Shown: piece after piece, positions 10,346-20,846 of the stretch
Layout of the letters: each line of letters starts with the position of its first letter
Position numbering within the stretch: position 1 is the first letter of the stretch
DNA from: Planctomycetota bacterium
GTDB lineage: Bacteria > Planctomycetota > OFTM77
DNA: 64,000 bases
Direction of reading: 5' to 3'
Assembly (NCBI GenBank): GCA_029260795.1
Contig: JAJDCO010000115.1
Span: forward strand, 16,361 to 80,360
Made by a program: the position numbers and the translations under genes
The notes under the pieces: model-generated
The model's database searches: none
What the model was told of the DNA's origin: nothing
Seen by the model: the letters and a program-made list of their open reading frames with translations, nothing else

Positions 10346-12991
10346 ATGAAGTCCGAAGAGATTCGCGCCTCGTTCCTGAAGTTCTACTCCGATCGCGGTC
10401 ACGCGGTGGTGGCGAGCGACTCGCTCGTCCCCGAGAACGATCCGTCCTTGCTGTTCACCGGCGCCGGGATGAATCAGTTCAAGGCGATGTTCCTCGGCAT
10501 CGGGGACGCTTCCTACACGAGGGCGGTGACTTCGCAGAAGTGCATCCGAATGCCCGATCTCGAGAACGTTGGCGTGACGGCCTGCCATCACACCTTCTTC
10601 GAGATGCTCGGCAACTTCTCGTTTGGGGATTACTTCAAGGAAGAGGCCATTGCCTGGGCGTGGGAGTTCCTGAGAGAGGTCCTGCACATCCCGGCCGACC
10701 GGCTTGCGGTCACGGTCTACGAAGAGGACGACGAGGCGTATCGACTCTGGAACGAGAAGATCGGCGTCCCGGCGGATCGCATCTTCCGGTATGGCGAGTC
10801 CGAGAACTTCTGGCCCGCCAACGCGCCATCCCAAGGCCCGAACGGCGTCTGTGGACCGTGCTCGGAGATCTTCTACGACTGGGGCGCGGAGAGCTCGAGC
10901 GTCGGGCCGGTTGAGGTCAGTGGGCCCGCGAATGACGGCGGCCGATACTGGGAGATCGGAAACCTCGTCTTCACGCAGTTCGATCGCAAGGAGGGTGGAA
11001 AGCTCGAGCCGCTGCCGAGCAAGAACATCGACACCGGCTGGGGGCTCGAGCGCTTGACGGCGGTGATTCAGGGAAAGCGGACGAACTTCGAATCCGATCT
11101 CTTCTGGCCGATCATTGCCGTCGAGTCGGAGATCAGTGGCGTTCCATACGGGAAGTCCCCCGAGTCCGACGTTCGACTGCGTCGCATCGCGGACCACGTA
11201 CGAGCGTCAATCTTCTGTATCACGGACGGCGTCGTCCCGTCGAATGAGGAGCGCGGCTACGTGCTCCGCAAGGTGATGCGTCGAGCGATTCGCGACGGGT
11301 GGAAGCTGGGCATCGAGGACGACTTCCTCCATCGCTTGGTGCATGTCGTCGGTGAGGTGATGCAGCCCGCCTATCCGGAGGTCTTGGAGAACGAGGAGCG
11401 CATCGCTCGAATGATGCGACAAGAGGAGCGGCGTTTCCGAGAGACCTTCGCGCGTGGACAGATCGTGCTCGACGAGATGATCGACGATCTCGTCGCGAGT
11501 GGTGAGAAGGTCCTTCCCGGTGAGCGGGCCTTCCTCCTCTACGATACTCACGGCTTTCCCCTCGACCTCGCCGAGCTCGCGTTGACTGAGCGGGGGCTGA
11601 CGCTCGATCAGGCCGGTTTCGAGAAGGCTATGGAGGAGCAACGCCGGCGTGCTCGCCAGCACTCGGGCTTCTCGAAGGACATCTTCGCGGCCGGACCCAT
11701 CACGGACCTCAAGGGCAAGGTCCCGGCCAGCCGCTTCAACGGCTACGAGAACTTGACGAGTGAGGCCCGCATCTTGGCGTTGGTTCAAGGTGACTCCGCG
11801 GTAGAGCGGGTGAGCTCGGGTGAAGAGGTGCTCGTCGTTCTGGACCAGACACCCTTCTACGCCGAAGGTGGCGGACAGGTGGGTGACCGAGGTCGAATCG
11901 AAAGCCTGGACTTCGTGCTCGAGGTGGCGGACACCTTTCGCAAGGAGGACTTCTTCCTCCATCGCTGTCGTGTCGTCTCGGGTACCGCGTTGGTCGGTGC
12001 TTCGGTCTCTGCCAAAGTCGATGCCGACACTCGGGCGGCGACCATGCGAAACCACACCGCGACCCACCTCCTTCACAAGGCCCTCAAGGAGGTGCTGGGC
12101 GACACGGTCGATCAGGCGGGCTCCCATGTCGGTCCGGATCGACTTCGCTTCGACTTCAGCCACGATCGGGCGCTCCAGCGAGAAGAGCTGCACGACGTCG
12201 AGCGCCGCGTCAACGAGCGCGTCTTCGGCAACTGCCCGGTCACCAAGACGGAAATGCCCTTCGAGACAGCGCGGGAATCGGGTGCCGTCGCGTTGTTCGG
12301 TGAGAAGTACGGAGACTCGGTTCGGGTGGTCGACGTCGATGGCTGGAGCCGGGAGCTCTGCGGCGGCACGCATGTCGGGCGGGTGGGGGACATCGGTCCC
12401 TTCGTGATCACGTCCGAGTCCTCGGTCGCCTCGGGCGTGCGACGCATCGAGGCGGTGACGGGCTGGGAGGGCGTCCGCCGATTCCAGGCCTGGCACGAGA
12501 GCCTCCAAGAGAGTGCGGCCAGCTTGCGAGTGGGCGAAGAGCAGGTCCCGGAGCGGATCTCGGCCCTGCAGGAGGAGCTGAAGAAGCTCCGGTCGGAGCT
12601 CAAGGCGGCTCGACGTGAAGCGGCTCAGGGCAAGGAGGCCGATCTACCGAGTGAGGACATCGGTGGCGTGTCGGTGGTGGTTTCGAAGCTGGAAGGCTAC
12701 TCTGCGGAGGAGCTTCGGGCGACTCTCGACCGATTGAAGTCAGCCAAGGAACCGGTCGCTGCGCTCTTGGTGAGTCCGGCCGACGGTCAAGTTCCCGTGG
12801 CATCGGGCGTGAGCCCGGCGGCGATCCGACTCGGTCTCAAGGCGGGCGATCTCGTGAAGACGGCGGCGAAGGTGCTGGGGGGAGGAGGCGGTGGTCGGCC
12901 CGATTTTGCCCAAGGGAGCGGCAAAGACGCGGGCAAGATCGACGAGGCTCTGAATGCGGTTCGGGAGAGAATCCGGGAGGCGTTGGCCTGA
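10346..12991 (+). CDS. alaS: alanyl-tRNA synthetase
   Basis: Protein of 881 aa, full length for AlaRS. Class II core marks are present: GAGMNQFK and HTFFEMLGNFSFGDYF early, and EERGYVLRKVMRRA near residue 290. The editing domain shows the zinc/active-site motif HTATHLLH and CGGTHV. A coiled coil follows, and the C-Ala domain ends in the glycine-rich GGGGGGRPDFAQGSGKD. The enzyme charges tRNA-Ala and clears mischarged Ser/Gly. The start at 10346 fits the family N-terminus (MKSEEIRASFLKFYSDRGH). The open frame upstream to 10190 is not conserved-looking. A tRNA-Ala(GGC) gene lies at 42550. Confidence 0.97.
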   Translation: MKSEEIRASFLKFYSDRGHAVVASDSLVPENDPSLLFTGAGMNQFKAMFLGIGDASYTRAVTSQKCIRMPDLENVGVTACHHTFFEMLGNFSFGDYFKEEAIAWAWEFLREVLHIPADRLAVTVYEEDDEAYRLWNEKIGVPADRIFRYGESENFWPANAPSQGPNGVCGPCSEIFYDWGAESSSVGPVEVSGPANDGGRYWEIGNLVFTQFDRKEGGKLEPLPSKNIDTGWGLERLTAVIQGKRTNFESDLFWPIIAVESEISGVPYGKSPESDVRLRRIADHVRASIFCITDGVVPSNEERGYVLRKVMRRAIRDGWKLGIEDDFLHRLVHVVGEVMQPAYPEVLENEERIARMMRQEERRFRETFARGQIVLDEMIDDLVASGEKVLPGERAFLLYDTHGFPLDLAELALTERGLTLDQAGFEKAMEEQRRRARQHSGFSKDIFAAGPITDLKGKVPASRFNGYENLTSEARILALVQGDSAVERVSSGEEVLVVLDQTPFYAEGGGQVGDRGRIESLDFVLEVADTFRKEDFFLHRCRVVSGTALVGASVSAKVDADTRAATMRNHTATHLLHKALKEVLGDTVDQAGSHVGPDRLRFDFSHDRALQREELHDVERRVNERVFGNCPVTKTEMPFETARESGAVALFGEKYGDSVRVVDVDGWSRELCGGTHVGRVGDIGPFVITSESSVASGVRRIEAVTGWEGVRRFQAWHESLQESAASLRVGEEQVPERISALQEELKKLRSELKAARREAAQGKEADLPSEDIGGVSVVVSKLEGYSAEELRATLDRLKSAKEPVAALLVSPADGQVPVASGVSPAAIRLGLKAGDLVKTAAKVLGGGGGGRPDFAQGSGKDAGKIDEALNAVRERIREALA

Positions 12992-13014
12992 GCAGATGGC
13001 CGGTTCGATTTGCT

Positions 13015-13042
13015 TTGACAAGAACTTGCGCGAACGTAGAAT
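13015..13042 (+). promoter_or_regulatory. sigma70-type promoter of the rpmF-plsX-fab cluster
   Basis: A perfect -35 TTGACA (13015-13020), 16-nt spacer and TAGAAT (13037-13042) lie about 180 nt before rpmF. The long leader between them holds no recognisable gene. In particular there is no DUF177 (yceD) gene, which often precedes rpmF. Confidence 0.7.
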
Positions 13043-13223
13043 GAGCCGCGCGGTGGGCCGGCGGTGGCCCGTGAGTCGTTGATCAGCCGGCTTTGGCTCG
13101 CTCCAGAAGCGTCCGTGACGCTGCGAGTCGAGATCGGCGCACAGGTCGACTCGGCCGCCTAGAGACGAGCTCTTGGAGGCCATCGCCCCGCGGCGGTGGC
13201 TTTGCATTTGATGGAGGGCCAAG

Positions 13224-13406
13224 ATGGCAGTCCCGAAGAGAAGACAGTCCCGATCTCGAACGCGTAAGCGTCGTTCTCATGACGCGATGAAGCCTCTCTA
13301 CCTGAGCCGATGTAAGCAATGCGGTTCGGCGTCGATGCCACATCGAATCTGTGACAACTGTGGCCACTACGGCGGCCGTACGGTGATTGACAAGGAAATC
13401 ATCTGA
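13224..13406 (+). CDS. rpmF: ribosomal protein L32
   Basis: Protein of 60 aa, the usual size. It opens with MAVPKRRQSRSRTRKRRSHD, the conserved L32 start, and has a four-Cys zinc ribbon (Cys30-x2-Cys33 and Cys43-x2-Cys46). It therefore belongs to the zinc-binding form of this large-subunit protein. GGAGGG is placed eight bases before the ATG. As in many bacteria it heads the plsX-fab genes, tying ribosome and lipid synthesis. Confidence 0.97.
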   Translation: MAVPKRRQSRSRTRKRRSHDAMKPLYLSRCKQCGSASMPHRICDNCGHYGGRTVIDKEII

Positions 13407-13514
13407 CCCGGAGTTCGGGTCGGGAAAGACCGCGATGCCCGTGATCGCGAGCTTCGCTCGGTGGACACGCCGCTTCCGAGTGGTCCCGGCCCCGTGAGGT
13501 GAGAGCCAGCGCCG

Positions 13515-14573
13515 ATGCGGATTGCCTTGGATGCCATGGGAGGGGACCGAGCCCCGGTCGAGATCGTCAATGGGGCGGTCCGAGCGGTGCGATTGGGCCA
13601 TCTCCAGGCGGCCGACCTGATCTTGGTCGGCGACGAGCCTCGAATCGAGAACGCCCTCGATGAGGCGATCGGCTCCGAAGCATTCGAGCGCCGGGGCCTC
13701 TCGATCCACCATGCACCCGAGGTGGTCGAGATGCACGAGAAGCCGGTCGATGCCCTGCGCCGAAAGAAGCGCTCCTCCATCGCCGGTTGCGTTCAGCTCG
13801 TCAAGGACGGCGAAGCCGACGCGTTCGTCTCAGCCGGCAACACCGGTGCGGTCGTGGCCGCTTCCACGCTCCACCTTCGACTGATCGAAGGAATCCGCCG
13901 CCCCGGGATCGCCATCACATTGCCGAGCCGAGCCGGTGGAGTGACGCTGATCGACGTCGGTGCGAACATCAAGTGCACGCCCGTCCATCTGTTCCAATAT
14001 GGGCTCATGGCGCATCACTACGTCGAGAGCTGCCGCGGCATCGCGAGCCCGAGGATCGGACTCCTCAACATCGGCTCCGAGGACGAGAAGGGCAACGACG
14101 TCGTTCGCAAGACACGCGAGATGTTCGCGGCCACTCCTCTGAACTTCGTCGGCAACGTCGAGGGCCAGGATGTCTTCGGTGACGTGTGCGACATCGTCGT
14201 GTGCGAGGGCTTTGTCGGCAACGTCGTGCTCAAGGTGAGCGAGGGAATCAGCGAGTTCTTGATTCGGCAAGTGGCCGACGAGGTGGGCTCGGCATTTCCG
14301 GACGGAAAGGCGCCTGACCTGTGGCAGGGCACCTGGAACGGGATCCAGGGCCGTCTCATGGCCAAGATCGACTACTCCGAGTATGGCGGGGCCCCGCTGC
14401 TCGGAATCGACGGGACCTGTGTCATCGGGCACGGTCGCTCGGATGCGAAAGCGATCGCGAATGCGCTCCGCACCACGCGCGACTTCGTCCGTAATCAAGT
14501 CAACTCTCACATCCGAACCGAGCTGGCCGAGATCCTGCGGTCGGATGAGTGGCAGTCCGGCGTGCAGGGCTAG
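13515..14573 (+). CDS. plsX: phosphate acyltransferase PlsX
   Basis: Protein of 352 aa. Diagnostic segments are MRIALDAMGGDRAP at the N-terminus, KKRSSIAGCVQLVKDG, DAFVSAGNTGAVVA, TLIDVGANIKCTP, NIGSEDEKGND, EGQDVFGDVCDIVVCEGFVGN and YSEYGGAPLLGIDG. PlsX makes acyl-phosphate from acyl-ACP for the PlsY route to phosphatidic acid and acts at the inner face of the membrane. It follows rpmF by 108 nt and precedes fabH by 5 nt, the classic order. Confidence 0.97.
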   Translation: MRIALDAMGGDRAPVEIVNGAVRAVRLGHLQAADLILVGDEPRIENALDEAIGSEAFERRGLSIHHAPEVVEMHEKPVDALRRKKRSSIAGCVQLVKDGEADAFVSAGNTGAVVAASTLHLRLIEGIRRPGIAITLPSRAGGVTLIDVGANIKCTPVHLFQYGLMAHHYVESCRGIASPRIGLLNIGSEDEKGNDVVRKTREMFAATPLNFVGNVEGQDVFGDVCDIVVCEGFVGNVVLKVSEGISEFLIRQVADEVGSAFPDGKAPDLWQGTWNGIQGRLMAKIDYSEYGGAPLLGIDGTCVIGHGRSDAKAIANALRTTRDFVRNQVNSHIRTELAEILRSDEWQSGVQG

Positions 14574-14578
14574 AGGGC

Positions 14579-15571
14579 ATGGTCGAGGTGAGACAGGTCG
14601 CGATCGCCGGGACCGGAGCCTACCTGCCCGAGCGAATCCTGGCCAACGACGACCTCGCCCGCCTCGTCGACACCTCCGACGAGTGGATTCAGACGCGTAC
14701 CGGGATTCGCGAGCGACGCATCGCCGATGAAGGTGCCGCGACTTCGGACTTGGCGATCCCGGCCGTGCGGCAGGCGCTCGAGCAGGCCCACGTTACCCCC
14801 GAGTCGGTCGACCTGATCATCGTCGCGACCATCACGCCCGATCACGTGTTTCCCTCGACGGCTTGCCACATCCAGGCAGCGATCGGCGCGGAGAACGCCT
14901 GGGGCTTCGACCTGTCGGCGGCCTGCGCTGGCTTCCTCTTCGCCTTGAACACCGGTCGGCAGTTCATCGAGAGCGGCCAGGCGAATACCGTTGTCGTCGT
15001 CGGGGCCGAGTGCTTGTCCCGGATCACCGACTACCAGGATCGCAACACCTGCATCCTGTTCGGTGACGGAGCCGGTGCCGTGGTACTGAGGCCGAGCGAC
15101 GGTCGATCGGGCGCGCTGCTCGAAGCGATCAACGGCATCGATGGCAGTGGCGGTGAGGTCATGAAGGTGCCGGCGGGAGGCTCTCGCATGCCGGCCTCCT
15201 ACGAGTCGGTCGAGACGCGACAGCACTTCATGCGCGTCCGGGGTCGAGAGGTCTATCGCTTTGCCGTTGGCAAGATGGTCGACTTGGTCCGTGAGGTCGC
15301 CGATCGGGCCGGCATCGAGGTCTCGCAGATCGCGCGGATCATTCCGCACCAGGTGAACTTGAGAATCCTCGAGTCGGCTCGCACTCGGCTCGAGCTCCCT
15401 GAGGGCGTCATCGTCTCCAACATCGATCGATACGGCAACACCTCGGCGGCATCGATTCCGATCGCACTGCACGAGGCGGTCGAGGGCGGTCTCGTGAAGC
15501 CGGGGGATCATCTGGTCTTCGTCGCCTTCGGGGCGGGCCTGAGCTGGGGCGCGGTGGCCGCGCGCTGGTGA
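14579..15571 (+). CDS. fabH: beta-ketoacyl-ACP synthase III
   Basis: Protein of 330 aa. The KAS III catalytic triad is complete: Cys116 in DLSAACAGF, His257 in IIPHQVN and Asn287 in RYGNTSA. It condenses acetyl-CoA (or another primer) with malonyl-ACP to start fatty-acid synthesis. The N-terminus VAIAGTGAYLPERI is typical. The start at 14579 is 5 nt after the plsX stop. The in-frame ATG at 14549 lies inside plsX and adds a non-conserved leader. A GTG at 14588 would have a better spaced Shine-Dalgarno, so the exact start may differ by three codons. Confidence 0.96.
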   Translation: MVEVRQVAIAGTGAYLPERILANDDLARLVDTSDEWIQTRTGIRERRIADEGAATSDLAIPAVRQALEQAHVTPESVDLIIVATITPDHVFPSTACHIQAAIGAENAWGFDLSAACAGFLFALNTGRQFIESGQANTVVVVGAECLSRITDYQDRNTCILFGDGAGAVVLRPSDGRSGALLEAINGIDGSGGEVMKVPAGGSRMPASYESVETRQHFMRVRGREVYRFAVGKMVDLVREVADRAGIEVSQIARIIPHQVNLRILESARTRLELPEGVIVSNIDRYGNTSAASIPIALHEAVEGGLVKPGDHLVFVAFGAGLSWGAVAARW

Positions 15572-15622
15572 GCGGACCCGGCCGACCGCGTCGCAGTCGG
15601 CCAGAAGTGAGAAGGAGCGATC

Positions 15623-16555
15623 GTGAATCGAGCGTTGGTGTTTCCGGGGCAAGGCGCCCAGTATGTCGGTCAAGGGAAGGGCTTCTTCGCGAAGTTCCCG
15701 GAGGCCAAGTCGGTCTTCGAGAAGGCCGATGCGGCCTTGGACTTCGATCTCTCAGGGCGCTGCTTCTCCGGTCCGGAGGACGAGCTGAATCGTACGGATG
15801 TCTGCCAGCCGGCCATCCTCACGACGAGCTGGGCGATCGTGACGACCCTGCTCGAGCGAGGAAGGATGCGCCCGGAGGATTTCCAACTCACCTGCGGGCT
15901 GAGCCTCGGCGAGTATACGGCGCTGGTTTTTGCCGGATCGCTGTCTTTCGAGGACGCCGTGCGGCTCGTGCGTCGACGCGGACAGCTGATGCAGGAGGCG
16001 TCGGAGGCGAAGCCGAGCGGGATGGTCTCTCTGATGGGGATTGAGCTCCCGGCTGCCGAAGAGGTCTGTCGCCAGGCGTCGGATACGGGAATCGTCCAGG
16101 TCGCCAACCTCAATTGCCCCGGTCAGATCGTGATCTCCGGCGAGAACGCGGCTCTCGAGCGAGCCTCGTCGCTGGCTCAAGAGGCAGGTGCCCGGAGGGC
16201 GATCCCGCTCAAGGTCGCCGGAGCGTTTCACTCTCCGGTGATGGCCCCGGTAGCAACGGGCTTGAAGGCGGCCTTGGCGGAGGTGGAGATTCGGGCTCCC
16301 CAGACCGGATTCCTCACCAACGTGACCGGAGGGGCCCTGACGGAGCCCGAGGAGATTCGAAATGCCCTCGCCGAGCAAGTGCTCCGTCCCGTACTTTGGG
16401 AGCGAGCGATGCGGCAGTGCCTCGATCAGGGCATCGAGCGGTTCGTCGAGCCTGGGCCGAGCCAAGTGTTGACGGGGCTGATGAAGAAGATCGATCGGAC
16501 GATCGAGGTCCGCGGCATCGATGATCCGGAGGCGGTCGATGGCTTCGGAGTTTGA
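15623..16555 (+). CDS. fabD: malonyl-CoA:ACP transacylase
   Basis: Protein of 310 aa with a GTG start preceded by AAGGAG. It moves malonyl groups from CoA to ACP. The PGQGAQ motif is at residues 8-13, the nucleophile is Ser94 and the catalytic His is His203 in GAFHSPVM. The elbow reads GLSLGE rather than the commoner GHSLGE, so the His before the Ser is Leu. The catalytic Ser and partner His are intact, so activity is still expected. It lies between fabH and fabG with short gaps, in the usual cluster order. Confidence 0.95.
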   Translation: MNRALVFPGQGAQYVGQGKGFFAKFPEAKSVFEKADAALDFDLSGRCFSGPEDELNRTDVCQPAILTTSWAIVTTLLERGRMRPEDFQLTCGLSLGEYTALVFAGSLSFEDAVRLVRRRGQLMQEASEAKPSGMVSLMGIELPAAEEVCRQASDTGIVQVANLNCPGQIVISGENAALERASSLAQEAGARRAIPLKVAGAFHSPVMAPVATGLKAALAEVEIRAPQTGFLTNVTGGALTEPEEIRNALAEQVLRPVLWERAMRQCLDQGIERFVEPGPSQVLTGLMKKIDRTIEVRGIDDPEAVDGFGV

Positions 16556-16651
16556 GAACCTGGATTCGCGGGCTTCCCCGATTTCTTTGAGGCGAGCCTT
16601 GCGCCATCCCGGCTGCTCCGGTCTAATCTCGGGCTCGATTTTCACCCCGTC

Positions 16652-17401
16652 ATGAGGTTGAACGTGCTGCAAGAGAAGGTCTCCATCGTCACCGGTGGAT
16701 CGCGTGGAATCGGCCGCGCCGTCGTCGAGGCGCTGGCTCGTGCCGGCTCCCACGTGGCGGTGGTCGCGACCCGCGAAGACGGTGCCCGTGCGGCCGCGGA
16801 GAGCGCGGCGGGGCACGGTGTGAAGACGATGGCCTTGGCGGCCGACGTTTCGGATCCGGCCGATGCCGATCGGATCGTTCAGACCGTGACCGAAGAGCTC
16901 GGTGGGCTCGACGTGCTCGTCAACAACGCCGGGATCACGCGAGACGGTCTGCTGCTCCGCATGTCGGACGAGGACTTCGATCGAGTGGTGGCCGTCAACC
17001 TCAAGGGTACATTCAACTTCCTGCGCGCAGCGGCGCGGGTCATGGTGAAGAAGCGTTCGGGCTCGATCATCAACGTGAGCTCGATCGTCGGCTTGATCGG
17101 AAACCCGGGTCAAACAAACTACGCGGCTTCCAAGGGCGGCGTCATCGCTCTGACGAAGGCGGCAGCCAAGGAGCTCGCCTCACGCAAGGTGCGAGTCAAC
17201 GCGATCGCGCCGGGCTTCATCAATACGGACATGACGGCGGACCTCGCCGAAGGCACGCGTGAGGCGGCCTTGACGATGATTCCGCTGCGAGAGTTTGGTC
17301 ATCCGGATCACATCGCGGAGGCGGTGGTCTTCTTGGCGAGCTCTCGATCGGCGTACATCACGGGACACGTTTTGAACGTCGATGGCGGCATGGCGATGTG
17401 A
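16652..17401 (+). CDS. fabG: 3-oxoacyl-ACP reductase
   Basis: Protein of 249 aa, a classical short-chain dehydrogenase. The cofactor loop GGSRGIG is at 15-21, NNAG at 91-94, and the catalytic residues are Ser144, Tyr157 and Lys161 (NYAASKGG). The C-terminus TGHVLNVDGGMAM is typical of FabG. It reduces 3-ketoacyl-ACP with NADPH. ATG 16652 has no good ribosome site. GTG 16664 has GAGG six bases upstream and would remove four residues, so it may be the true start. It sits in the fab cluster between fabD and acpP. Confidence 0.95.
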   Translation: MRLNVLQEKVSIVTGGSRGIGRAVVEALARAGSHVAVVATREDGARAAAESAAGHGVKTMALAADVSDPADADRIVQTVTEELGGLDVLVNNAGITRDGLLLRMSDEDFDRVVAVNLKGTFNFLRAAARVMVKKRSGSIINVSSIVGLIGNPGQTNYAASKGGVIALTKAAAKELASRKVRVNAIAPGFINTDMTADLAEGTREAALTMIPLREFGHPDHIAEAVVFLASSRSAYITGHVLNVDGGMAM

Positions 17402-17470
17402 CGTCGCGGATGCACGCCGTAACGGTTTGATTTCGAGTTTGTTGTGAATTCTGTTCCGGTTGGGCTCGGG

Positions 17471-17498
17471 TTGTTATAGACCATGGCCTGACTATAAT
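17471..17498 (+). promoter_or_regulatory. putative acpP promoter
   Basis: TTGTTA (17471-17476), a 16-nt spacer and a perfect TATAAT (17493-17498) lie about 100 nt before acpP in a 197-nt gap. A separate promoter would allow the high ACP level cells need. The -10 context CCTGACTATAAT resembles those at 8103 and 40521. Confidence 0.6.
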
Positions 17499-17598
17499 GA
17501 GGGGCCGTTCGGAGCGGGATCAGATGGCAGAGGTGACCTGCCGGCAGTCGTTCCGCGACACACCCGGCTCCGGGTGAGGTGAGTGGAGGATGAGAGGC

Positions 17599-17832
17599 GT
17601 GTCTTCGATCGCTGAACGCGTCAAGAACATCGTTTGCGAGCAGATGGGCGCGAGCGCGGACAAAGTGACGGACGAAACCCATTTCGTCAACGACCTCGGA
17701 GCGGACTCGCTCGATACAGTCGAGCTCGTTATGGAGTTCGAGGACGAATTCGACATCAGCATCCCGGATGAGGACGCCGAGAAGATCCAGACCGTCGGCG
17801 ACGCGATCAAATACATCGAGGGCAATTCCTGA
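17599..17832 (+). CDS. acpP: acyl carrier protein
   Basis: Acidic protein of 77 aa from GTG 17599. The phosphopantetheine site is Ser37 in GADSLDTVELVMEFE. The start was moved from ATG 17590 because GGAGG (17585-17589) directly abuts that ATG but is nine bases before the GTG. The resulting N-terminus (SSIAERVKNIV) also aligns with other ACPs. It carries acyl chains through FabD, FabH, FabG and FabF, whose genes flank it. A strong TATAAT promoter lies upstream. Confidence 0.96.
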   Translation: MSSIAERVKNIVCEQMGASADKVTDETHFVNDLGADSLDTVELVMEFEDEFDISIPDEDAEKIQTVGDAIKYIEGNS

Positions 17833-18006
17833 CGCTCGCTTCGGTGAGCGCGAGCCGTAGTCTGGTTGCGGCTTCGAAGGACATTTCGATTCCTCCGGCG
17901 TCACGCGAGATCCGGCCAACCCGGGCTCGCGTCGTCGTCGTTTGGGCCTGTCGATGTCGTGGCCCTGGCTGAGGCTCGATTCACGGCGAGTAGCGGATTG
18001 CGAGGC

Positions 18007-19248
<1,242 letters not shown>

Positions 19249-19381
19249 GTCGAGTGCCGCTCCGAGGTGTCGGGGCCGCCATGAGATACCGAGGCTCGCG
19301 CTCGTCCCTTTCATCACGAGCAGCTCCGGGGCCCGAGTCATCGGCATCTGGGATTGCGAACTCCTGCCAAAGGCACGACCC

Positions 19382-20773
19382 ATGTCCGATTGGAATCAGA
19401 TTCGCCGCCGCTTCGAGCAAGCCGGCCAAGGTCACGTGCTCACCCACTGGGACGACCTCGACGCCGATGCTCGATCGACCTTCCAGGCGCAGCTCGAGGA
19501 CGTCGATCTGGACCTCATTGTCCGCTTGGCGGGGGAGCTCCTCGAGACCGGCCAGGCCGCGGTGCCCAAGCTCGAGCCGGCTCCCGTCATTCGCGAGCCT
19601 CGCCCCGACGAAGCCGCCGACTGGGGGATGATGCGCTCCGAGGGTGAGGAGACGATTCGCCAAGGCAAGGTCGCGACCTTCGTCGTCGCGGGTGGGCAGG
19701 GAACCCGCCTGGGCTACGACGGGCCCAAGGGCTGCTTCGATATCACGCCGGTTCACGGGAAGAGCCTGTTCCAATGGCACGCCGAGAAGATCGTCGCGAT
19801 ACGCGAGCGCTACGGCGTCTCGATTCCGTGGATCGTGATGACCAGCCATGCCAATGACGAGGCGACTCGTGCCTACTTCGACCAGCAGGACGGCTTCGGA
19901 CTGCCGGCCGAGGATCTGATCTTCATTCAGCAGGCGATGATGCCGGCGGTCGATGCTGCCGGGAAGCTGCTGCTGGCCGGTCGCGATCGGCTCTTCCTGA
20001 GCCCGAATGGCCATGGCGGCTCCCTGCTGGCTTTGCGAACGTCAGGTGCGTTGGATCAGCTTCGCGAGAGAGGCATCGAGGAGATCTTCTACTTCCAAGT
20101 CGACAATCCGCTGCTCCGGATGCTGGACCCCGCGTTCATCGCTCTGCATCGTCGCGAGACTGCCGAGATGTCTTCCAAGGTCGTGGCGAAGAGGTCGCCC
20201 GACGAGAAGGTGGGGGTCGTCGGCCTGATCGATGGTCAGCACGGCGTCATCGAGTACAGCGACCTGACTCCGGAGCAGATGCAGGAGCGCGATGCGCAGG
20301 GACGTCTCCGGTACAACGCGGGCAACATCGCGATCCACCTGATCCGGCGAGACTTCATCGAGCGGCTGACCGAGGGCGGCACGTTCGAGCTGCCGTACCA
20401 CCGAGCGCACAAGAAGATTCCCCATCTCGACGACTCAGGACGTCTCGTCGAGCCGTCCGAGCCGAACGGATACAAGTTCGAGACCTTCGTCTTCGACGCG
20501 CTTCGGCTTGCGCGTCACTCGGTGACGCTCGAGGTCCCGCGGGAGCTCGAGTTCGCGCCCGTCAAGAACGCCCTCGGAGAGGACTCGCCCGAGTCGTCTC
20601 GCGACGCACTCACCGAGCTGTTCCGGAGCTGGGTGGAGAGTTCGGAGCTCGATCTCGATGTCTCGAAGGCGTCGGCCGTGGAGATCGCGCCGGCCGTCGC
20701 TCTCGACCGTGATGACTTCATCCGACGCGTGGCGGCCGGCGAGGTCGAGCCGACGGACGTCTCCACATCCTGA
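19382..20773 (+). CDS. eukaryotic-type UDP-N-acetylhexosamine pyrophosphorylase (UAP1-like, UDPGP family)
   Basis: Protein of 463 aa. It matches the UDPGP family (PF01704), and within it looks more like UAP1/AGX than UGP2. Marks are FVVAGGQGTRLGYDGPKG (nucleotide loop), SPNGHGG (compare NGNGG in UAP1), YFQVDNPLLR, SKVVAKRSPDEKVGVVG, RYNAGNIAIH, AHKKIPHLD, PNGYKFETFVFDA and FAPVKNA. The predicted reaction is UTP plus GlcNAc-1-P (or GalNAc-1-P) to UDP-sugar. Most bacteria use GlmU for this, so the gene may be an extra route or serve another hexose-1-phosphate. It stands alone between fabF and a convergent SBBP gene. Confidence 0.85.
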   Translation: MSDWNQIRRRFEQAGQGHVLTHWDDLDADARSTFQAQLEDVDLDLIVRLAGELLETGQAAVPKLEPAPVIREPRPDEAADWGMMRSEGEETIRQGKVATFVVAGGQGTRLGYDGPKGCFDITPVHGKSLFQWHAEKIVAIRERYGVSIPWIVMTSHANDEATRAYFDQQDGFGLPAEDLIFIQQAMMPAVDAAGKLLLAGRDRLFLSPNGHGGSLLALRTSGALDQLRERGIEEIFYFQVDNPLLRMLDPAFIALHRRETAEMSSKVVAKRSPDEKVGVVGLIDGQHGVIEYSDLTPEQMQERDAQGRLRYNAGNIAIHLIRRDFIERLTEGGTFELPYHRAHKKIPHLDDSGRLVEPSEPNGYKFETFVFDALRLARHSVTLEVPRELEFAPVKNALGEDSPESSRDALTELFRSWVESSELDLDVSKASAVEIAPAVALDRDDFIRRVAAGEVEPTDVSTS

Positions 20774-20774
20774 C

Positions 20775-20790
20775 GAATCCGCTCGGATTC
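20775..20790. terminator. hairpin between convergent genes
   Basis: A 6-bp stem (GAATCC/GGATTC) with a GCTC loop starts just after the UAP1-like stop, in the 73-nt gap between convergent genes. There is no T-run, so this is only a possible terminator. Confidence 0.3.
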
Positions 20791-20846
20791 TCGGCAGGAC
20801 GGGGCGTCGCCTGGCGCTGGCGCGCAGCCCCGGCCGTCCCCGAGTG

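Noticed and set aside
13043..13223. A DUF177 (yceD) gene before rpmF
   Set aside because: The interval is only 181 nt and holds no matching frame.
17590..17598. ATG 17590 as acpP start
   Set aside because: The GGAGG site touches this ATG; GTG 17599 has proper spacing and matches the ACP N-terminus.
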